A stretch of DNA of 64,000 bases, taken from positions 2,139,937 to 2,203,936 of the forward strand of contig MU001494.1 of assembly GCA_010093485.1 (NCBI GenBank), read 5' to 3'. Of the stretch, positions 57,725-64,000 are shown piece by piece (positions within the stretch are counted from its first letter, which is position 1; every line of letters begins with the position of its first letter). The notes beneath the pieces were generated by a model. The model made no database searches. It worked only from the letters and a program-made list of their open reading frames with translations, and was not told the DNA's origin. This stretch comes from Karstenula rhodostoma CBS 690.94 (Eukaryota > Ascomycota > Dothideomycetes > Pleosporales > Didymosphaeriaceae). A program made the position numbers and the translations under genes.

Positions 57725-59014
57725 ATGGTCATGTCTCATTACCTATCCTTCAGCGTCTCGGATGATGAATTGGAAAGGTCCACGCGCAGCTCGGAACATT
57801 CATTCGAGTACGCCGATAGCATCGAGGGTATACGCAACGACGCACCCCTAGGCAAAGGTTCCAGGAAAAGTTCAGACTACGACCAACGACCGCGACAACG
57901 CCGCAAGCTGAACGACCAGAACTCACAGTTTGCCTGTCCATTCGCAAAGCACGATCCACTACTACACCGACAATGCTTCAGATACAACAAGATGGATCAG
58001 GTCTCTAGGCTGAAGTACGTCTATATCCACAGATGAAGTGCCACTAAAAGATGCTGACACTTCCGCGCAGACAACACCTGCTCAGAGTCCATCAAGTACC
58101 CATCCACTGCGTCCGCTGCTCGCAGACCTTCAGCACAGAAGACGAAAGGGACACGCATCTCCGCAGTGTCTCAGGCTGCATTATCCAGCCGAACCAGGTC
58201 CACCTTGGGATCACTGAGACGCAGAAAGCGCAGCTGGCTCAGCGTGTCTCCGTGAAGCGATCAAAAGAAGAGAACTGGTACCTGATATACAGTATATTGT
58301 AGAGATTCACTATGAGGTAGGGTGACTTAATGAAGTAGGGGGGACAAAAAGGCGCGTTGTGCTTTGCCAATGCATATACAGTATCCTGTTCCCAGGTTCA
58401 CCGAGGCCTGATTCTCCATGTATGTATCAAATGTCCAACCACCACGCTTATTCAATCCATTGGACGCTCGCTAAGAATAGCAAGACTTGGACGGCACTCA
58501 ATTCTCCGAAGAGCTCTTCGCCGTACGAGAGTTCGCAGTGCGGGAGGCTCCAATTCGCATTGCACAGCTCGCCTCGGCACTCCAACACGACAGAAGGTTT
58601 CCTCCACTACCTCCAAAATACAAACTACGTATCGAAGCTTTCGCTTTTGCCGCTGTGAAAGACGCTTTCGATGCCGTGGTTGACCAGTGGCTACGTGGGG
58701 ATGTTTCAGCTGTGGAGTCGGAGAAGACAACCCTGACAACCCCACTGCCCCCGCTGCACTCCAAGTCATCTTCTTCAACCAGCGCTACAATAGGCAAGTC
58801 ACCTTTCGATACATGGCAGACTGGCTCTGAGGGTGAAGGTGGTAAGCTCGATCACGGACTACCATCCATAGTGGAAGGGCCGAAATTGTGGACCGGTCTC
58901 GAGGAGCCTTCTCGCCTGGATTGGCTTTCTATGGTCGCTGACATGGGAGCGAACTCGTGGGCCGAGTTTTTGGATACTTGTTTCGATGGGGCATTGCAGC
59001 AGCCGCCGAAGTGA
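57725..59014 (+). CDS. Fungal C2H2-like zinc-finger protein
   Basis: Predicted 354 residues in four exons (introns 58015-58070, 58292-58395, 58420-58484). It contains the common ascomycete module FACPFAKHDPLLHRQCFRYN, then RLKQHLLRVHQVPIHCVRC...F and an H-R-x-C end, a paired zinc-binding unit seen in many proteins of unknown role. After it comes WYLIYS-SPRPDSPYLDG, then FAVREFAVREAPIRIAQLASAL. Relatives usually read WxxIYxILFPxxPxPSPY here. The only canonical GT-AG pair keeping the frame at intron 2 deletes ILFPG, so either the conserved bases lie inside an intron or splicing differs. The C-terminus is Ser/Thr-rich, then acidic and aromatic. Likely nuclear; function unknown. Confidence 0.75.
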
Positions 59015-59615
59015 AGAGTAAACAAGATAAAGATGGTCTGAGAAGAGATGGGTCTTACTTTGCGGTTCGAGTATGTTCAGCAAATTAAAGTATTGTTGAA
59101 TTACAAAGATAACTCAAGATAACTCAAGATCATGGTCGCGTGGGTGGTCATTTCGTTTCCAAGCAACGTGCATTATACCTTTTTTAGCCGAGCTACTTTA
59201 CCCAGTTGCGACTCGACCATTGTAGTGGTCCAATGAAGAGCACGCGACTCCGAGTGGATCGACCGTACCCCTTCGATAAGTCAGGACCATCGACTGCCTT
59301 TTATAGCGCTTAGTGACATTCGCGTTCTGTCCAATAAGCGAACGACGTCTCCGAGCAGACCTATCGCACAACAAAGTATGCGGGAACAAGTGCTGACGTT
59401 TGAAGATTCAGTGTCTCATGAACTCAAGTTCAATGCTGCGAATACATGAATTGCAAAGCAACGGGACGTAGACAGGAATCGATGCTTATACCTACTTATA
59501 GGTACGGTTTCGCCTGCACATCGCTACTGGCATCTCTCTGGCTTACACCACCTGCACTGGCTCAGAAACACAAAAAGTCTTACTTCCAAGTTCGTAGACA
59601 CCAAACTCTACCAGA
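59015..59615. other. Gene-free region
   Basis: About 600 bp. A short direct repeat (AACTCAAGATAACTCAAGAT) at about 59110 is the only feature noted. Confidence 0.5.
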
Positions 59616-60637
59616 ATGGGGAATACTTGGACTCAGTTCTTTCCTCCTGCGCCGCGGTTCACCGAAAATGACCTCCCAGATCTCTTCGGAAAGGCAAGGC
59701 ACAAGTCCCTTCGTGTCCGCGCATCTAACATACCCAGGTCTTCATCGTTACCGGTTCCAATACAGGGATTGGGAAAGAGGTCGCGCGCATGCTGTACTCG
59801 GCCAATGCAAAAGTGTACATCACGGCGCGCTCGGAAGAGAAGTCGCGCAAAGCAATCTCCGACATACAAGCTGCATATCCCTCGTCTAAAGGCAGCCTCG
59901 TCTTCCTGCACCTCGACCTCGCAGACCTTTCCACCATCAAAGCGACAGTAGAGGAGTTTCTGAAGAAGGAGAGCAAACTGCATGTCCTCTTTGACAACGC
60001 GGGAATTATGTCCGTACCTTCCGTCCCAGACCGTACAAAACAGGGCTACGAGATGAATCTGGGTGTCAACAACGTCGGGACGTTCTTGCTAACCAAGCTC
60101 CTAACCCCGGTCCTGATTTCGACCGCGCGCGCCGAACCGCCAAACACAGTCCGCGTCGTTTGGGTATCTTCAGTCATCGATCTCGCAGCCGCAAAGCACG
60201 TCGGCGTTCCCCTCGACGATCTCGATTTTCGCAAGAAAAAGGTGCCGGGTATGAATCGCTACGGGTGGAGCAAGACCGGAAACTGGCTGCATGCGGTCGA
60301 GTACGCGAAACTGCACAAGACCGATGGCGTTGTCTGCGTTCCTGTCAACCCGGGGAACTTGGACAGCGAGCTGATGAGAGAGCACACGCGGTTAATGCAA
60401 TGGATACTAAGCTTCATTACACATCCGGTGCCTTTGGGGGGTTACAGTTTGTTGTTTGCGGGGCTGAGTCCGGAGGTTACGGTTGAGAAATCAGGGAGCT
60501 TTGTATGGCCGTGGGGTCGGTTTGGAACTGTCAGGCAGGATCTTGTGGCGGCGACGAAGAGTGAGGCCGAAGGTGGCAATGGTAATGCGAAGAAGTTCTG
60601 GGACTGGACTGAGGAGCAGGTTGAGAAGTACCTTTGA
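59616..60637 (+). CDS. Short-chain dehydrogenase/reductase (retinol dehydrogenase-like)
   Basis: Predicted 325 residues in two exons. The intron 59694-59737 starts with GC (AAAG|GCAAGG) and ends CAG, a GC-AG type, and joins LPDLFGK to VFIVTGSNTGIGKEVARML. The Rossmann motif TGSNTGIG, the DNAGIM block (NNAG-like, first Asn changed to Asp), VVWVSSVI with the catalytic Ser, and YGWSKTGN with Tyr and Lys are all in place. It should be an active NAD(P)H-dependent reductase of the fungal retinol-dehydrogenase-like group. The N-terminus (NTWTQFFPPAPRFTENDLPD) is typical of these. The substrate is unknown. Confidence 0.88.
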
Positions 60638-61288
60638 GAAGCTACTGACATGCTGTCATATGGGTAGGCTAGTTAGCAACGTACGTAAGTAGAGCCTGTA
60701 TACTAGGTCGTGTTTTTTCTGGAAGCACCGCACACGAAGCTTCCTGAGACAAATACTTCGCTACCTTGTGGCAGGTGATAGCCATGGAGTTAAGCGTATA
60801 ATCAATACAGCCCATGGCCAAGGATCGTCTACACCACGGACTGATTCGTTTGTCGACGTGATCGGGAGTGAGCGATGGTGGTGGAGAGGATAACCCGGGG
60901 ATGCCTGGAGTCTGGAGAGGCGCTAAGCAGGGGCAGACCTACCCACCAGGAAAGAACGGCCCGATCATGCCAACACGCTGTGCCCGACAACCGGCCCTTC
61001 CTCTTCTGCTGTTTTCTTCAATACTTCTGTGCCATGGACACGCATGCAGTGGTAATTGAAACCCAAAATTAGGAAGCTCGTCCGGATCGCACGCAGTAGC
61101 TGATTCGTGGAACATTGAAACACCTCGCATTGACACCAGCCACAATATATCCCTCCACACTCGAAGCATACTAAACGGCGATCAGGACCAATCAATTTGA
61201 GGACAGACCATGATTCAGGGACACTTAAAGATGCTGATGCCCAGAGGCTTGGAAGTTGTACAAGTCTCTTGGTTGCTTGTTCTTGCCA
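60638..61288. other. Gene-free region
   Basis: About 650 bp between the dehydrogenase and the polygalacturonase, probably holding the promoter of the latter. No specific site was identified. Confidence 0.5.
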
Positions 61289-62514
61289 ATGAAAATGAGG
61301 TCCCAAGGTAATCCACTGCGCATCTCGTGCTTGATCGTAACAAGCTAATCTTGTGATAGTCTTGACAGTGGCTGCCATTGCTACATTTGCTGATCGCGCA
61401 GTCGCAGCAGCTGACAGCTCTTGTACTGTAACACAGTATGCTGGTGTACCCGCTGCAGTAGCAAACTGCACTGCGATTACGCTGTCAGACATCCTTGTTC
61501 CTGGCGGCCAGACGCTCGACTTGACGAAACTTAAGAAGGGCACTACGGTAACTTTCGCGGGCAAGACATCCTTCGAGTACTTTGATGGCAACATCGACCT
61601 CATCAAAGTCGCCGGCACAGACATTACTATTACTGCCGAACCGAATGCAGTCATTGACGGCAATGGTCAAGCTTGGTGGGATGGCCTCGGCTCAAACGGC
61701 GGCATCTCCAAGCCCAACCACTTCATCACCGTCAGCAAAGCGAACGGTGCGTCCACGATCAAGAACCTGTACATCCAAAACTGGCCCGTACACTGCTTCT
61801 CCATCTCCAACTCCAACGGCCTCAGCATCTACAATATCACGCTGAACAACGCGGCTGGCGATGCCCCGAACAGCCGCTCCAACGGCCTTGCTGCAGGTAT
61901 GATATCTTTCCTCTTAAAGGTTAATATTGCTAGCTAACAAGTACTTTGAAGCGCATAACTCAGACGGGTTTGATATCAGCTCGAGCAACAACCTTACTCT
62001 CCGCGACTCGTGGGTCCGCAACCAGGACGATTGCGTGGCGGTGACATCGGGCGACAGCATCACCGTGCGAAGCATGTACTGCGATGGCGGCCATGGGCTC
62101 AGCATCGGCAGCGTAGGCGGCAAGTCGAACAACAACGTGACCAACATCCTCTTCGAGAACAGCAAAGTGCTCAACAACCAGAACGGCGCACGTATCAAGT
62201 CCAACGCCGAGACCACGGGCTACATCGCAGGGATTACTTACCGCAACATCGAGCTTTCGAACATCACGAATTATGGCATCGACATCCAGCAGGATTACCT
62301 GAACGGTGGACCAACGGGCCAGCCGACTAATGGGGTTATCATCAAGAACGTCACGTTGGAAAATATCCACGGAACGGTGGCAGGCAAGGCGAAGGGGTAT
62401 TACATTCTTTGTGGTGACAGCTCGTGCTCGGACTTTACCTTCAACAACATTAGCATCACTGGGGGGAAGAACAGCAGCTGCAACTTCCACCCTGACGGCA
62501 ACTTCAAATGCTGA
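61289..62514 (+). CDS. Endopolygalacturonase (GH28)
   Basis: Predicted 372-residue secreted pectinase in three exons (introns 61308-61359, 61897-61951). The first exon is 19 nt, and the splice creates a good signal peptide (KMRSQVLTVAAIATFADRAVA). Catalytic hallmarks of GH28 are complete: NSDGFDIS, RNQDDCVAV (paired Asp), GGHGLSIGSVGG (His) and GARIKSN (R-K), plus NYGIDIQQDY. It hydrolyses alpha-1,4 bonds in homogalacturonan. Cysteine pairs near the N-terminus and at the end (SSCSDF, CNFHP, FKC) match fungal endo-PGs, and length fits (360-380). Start codon choice rests on the short exon, because the continuous frame has only a GTG at 61353. Confidence 0.9.
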
Positions 62515-62662
62515 AAAGAGATGTAGATAGCTAGCCGGTACTGAATTCTTCATTCTATCGTGAAAACTATGGCATACATCATTAGACACCCAAAACGTAA
62601 ACCATGCCACACCCCCGGGATATCCACCGCCTCTCACTCGTCTAATCTAACCTCGTAAACAT

Positions 62663-64000
62663 TTATAATTCATTATGCGCCGGCGCGACGCCCGTCTCCA
62701 CGGCCTCACCCACTGCCTTGGAAGAGTGATAGCTCTCCACGTCCTCGGTCCCAATGCTAACTTCGAACAACCCACTCCCCACCAGCCCGCCCCCCTCCAC
62801 ATGCGCAACTTCAAGCTCAAACCACGCATCCGTCCTCGGCACGTCCCCGATCCCCAGCTCAGCCCTGAACGTCGCGATCCCGTCGAGCCCGATATCCAGC
62901 TCCTTGACCACCGCGTTCCGGCGCACATGCCGCATGCACACGTGCAGCGAGAGCTTGGGCGTGATGGGTTGCACCGAGATGATGACGTTGTCGAGCTCCG
63001 AGGTGTCGAAGGAGAAGCGGCGCGGTTCGGACTCGGGCGTGACGTAGTCGCTGATGGAGAGGCCCGCGGGGAGCAGCGTCGCCGTGTCCCGGGCGTTGTC
63101 GTATTGGGTGAGGCCGCGCGAGACGACGTGGTCGAGGAAGCTGGGGACGGCATCGTCGTTGTGGAGGATGCTGTAGGTGCCGCCTGTGCGCAGGACGCCT
63201 GTGATGAGGTCGTGCTCCTTGGCCTTGCTCAATGCGGCGTCTTCCTTGGTGGCGTCGGGTTCGTCTGAAGCAGAGTGTGGGGGTGGGAGGAGCCCCAAGT
63301 GGACGCGGATGCCTTCGTCGCCGGCGTGCCATACATGCGCGATTTGCTCATCGAGGTTTTTGTTACGCGTCTTGGTCAGCGCGATGATGGCCGTCTTGTT
63401 GGTGGGGAATATAGTGGCGTTGTGGCGGAGAGCTCTCAATGCGACACCGACATCGAGGCCCTCATGTGGGGGGTGTTGCAGTGGTTTCACAAGGGGTCCC
63501 TTATCAGCAGCCTCTTCATCCCCTAGCTCTCCGCTGGATCCGAGGTTCTTCGTCGAATTTTGAGCTGTCATACCTTCCCCGGGTCCCTCGTCGTGGGCAG
63601 TCCCTTCGATCTCCTGCAAAAGCCAGGCCTGGATGGGAATCTGCATCTCTGCGATTCTACTCGTGTTCCGGAGCGCATCTTGGAGCATAGCGACTCTGCG
63701 TCCATAGCAGTCATTAGTTGGATCATCGCGTACCAATGCGCAGATGATGATGTTTCCCCTCTCCTTTCCGTAAGTCCTGCGAATCTGCTCGCGGAAGTAG
63801 CGCCACTGCCGCCTCGAGTCCTTGATGGCGGCACTGACCGCTCGCTCAAAGTTGCCCGGTATGTCGCTCCGTGGAGTATTTGGGCCGGGCTTTGTGGTCT
63901 TTCCAGTGGTATAGTCGATGATACCGTTATCCTTATTGAGCGTGTGGTGAGTGACACGTCCTGTACAATCAAGGGAGCCAGGCTCTAGAGGATGCCCTGC
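62663..64000 (-). CDS. Unrecognised conserved-looking protein, 5' end beyond the window
   Basis: Open frame of 445 residues that runs off the right edge; the N-terminus is outside. Visible parts: TGRVTHHTLNKDNGIIDYTT near the edge, then a helical region with RRQWRYFREQIRRTYGKERG and NIIICALVRDDPTNDCYGR, an acidic linker, a middle stretch IIALTKTRNKNLDEQIAHVW and HDLITGVLRTGGTYSILHND, and a C-terminal beta-rich region (TSELDNVIISVQPITPKLSL). No known catalytic motif, signal peptide or membrane helix was recognised. Strand and frame are supported by the length and the absence of stops. The real start and domain identity cannot be given. Confidence 0.6.
   Translation of the reverse strand, partial: AGHPLEPGSLDCTGRVTHHTLNKDNGIIDYTTGKTTKPGPNTPRSDIPGNFERAVSAAIKDSRRQWRYFREQIRRTYGKERGNIIICALVRDDPTNDCYGRRVAMLQDALRNTSRIAEMQIPIQAWLLQEIEGTAHDEGPGEGMTAQNSTKNLGSSGELGDEEAADKGPLVKPLQHPPHEGLDVGVALRALRHNATIFPTNKTAIIALTKTRNKNLDEQIAHVWHAGDEGIRVHLGLLPPPHSASDEPDATKEDAALSKAKEHDLITGVLRTGGTYSILHNDDAVPSFLDHVVSRGLTQYDNARDTATLLPAGLSISDYVTPESEPRRFSFDTSELDNVIISVQPITPKLSLHVCMRHVRRNAVVKELDIGLDGIATFRAELGIGDVPRTDAWFELEVAHVEGGGLVGSGLFEVSIGTEDVESYHSSKAVGEAVETGVAPAHNEL

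Overview
The window looks like nuclear DNA of a filamentous ascomycete. Most genes carry short introns (about 44-160 nt, nearly all GT-AG) and many families are typical of moulds: a SIT-type siderophore transporter, a DOMON/cytochrome b561 protein, a homeobox plus C2H2 transcription factor, an endopolygalacturonase and a small eight-cysteine secreted protein. A nuclear gene for ATP synthase subunit 8 (38250-38607), normally mitochondrial, points to Dothideomycetes and most likely Pleosporales, where mitochondrial atp8 has been reported missing. That placement is inference.

Layout. 1-3229 holds no intact gene, only the two halves of a dead fungal transcription factor on opposite strands. 3230-11701 carries a siderophore transporter, a metallophosphoesterase and a J-domain protein. 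11702-24944 has a possible 52-residue microprotein, an SCP2-like/alpha-beta hydrolase, an eight-cysteine secreted protein, an EB1 microtubule-end protein, a DOMON-b561 membrane protein and a DUF1399 glycine-rich protein. 25823-35214 is a housekeeping and signalling block on the minus strand: PAS kinase, a protein with acidic WGDF/FGDF motifs, and translation elongation factor 1-alpha. 35215-42174 is repeat-rich and decayed: a dispersed repeat, a secreted protein, nuclear ATP8, and a broken GRE2-type reductase whose two halves point in opposite directions. 42175-50930 carries the homeobox/C2H2 factor, a membrane-anchored epoxide hydrolase and a DHA1 drug:H+ antiporter. After 3 kb without genes, 54013-57140 is a compact housekeeping cluster with SF3b5, an ankyrin protein and Pol III subunit C11. 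The right end carries a fungal zinc-finger protein, a short-chain dehydrogenase, an endopolygalacturonase and the 3' part of an unrecognised gene.

There is no biosynthetic cluster, CRISPR array, tRNA or rRNA that I can support. The genes read as a normal mix of core functions and accessory functions (iron uptake, secretion, efflux, pectin degradation). The most unusual signals are non-coding or decayed: a 64-bp perfect inverted copy of the TEF1 leader lying 3' of TEF1 and facing it; a dispersed repeat with at least four copies on both strands, differing mainly by C-to-T/G-to-A changes; two dead genes each split into oppositely oriented halves; and a zinc-finger gene whose intron is bounded by a direct repeat and removes conserved residues.

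All exon boundaries were placed by eye from reading frame, GT/AG sites and family conservation. Function names rest on recognised motifs, not on a database search.
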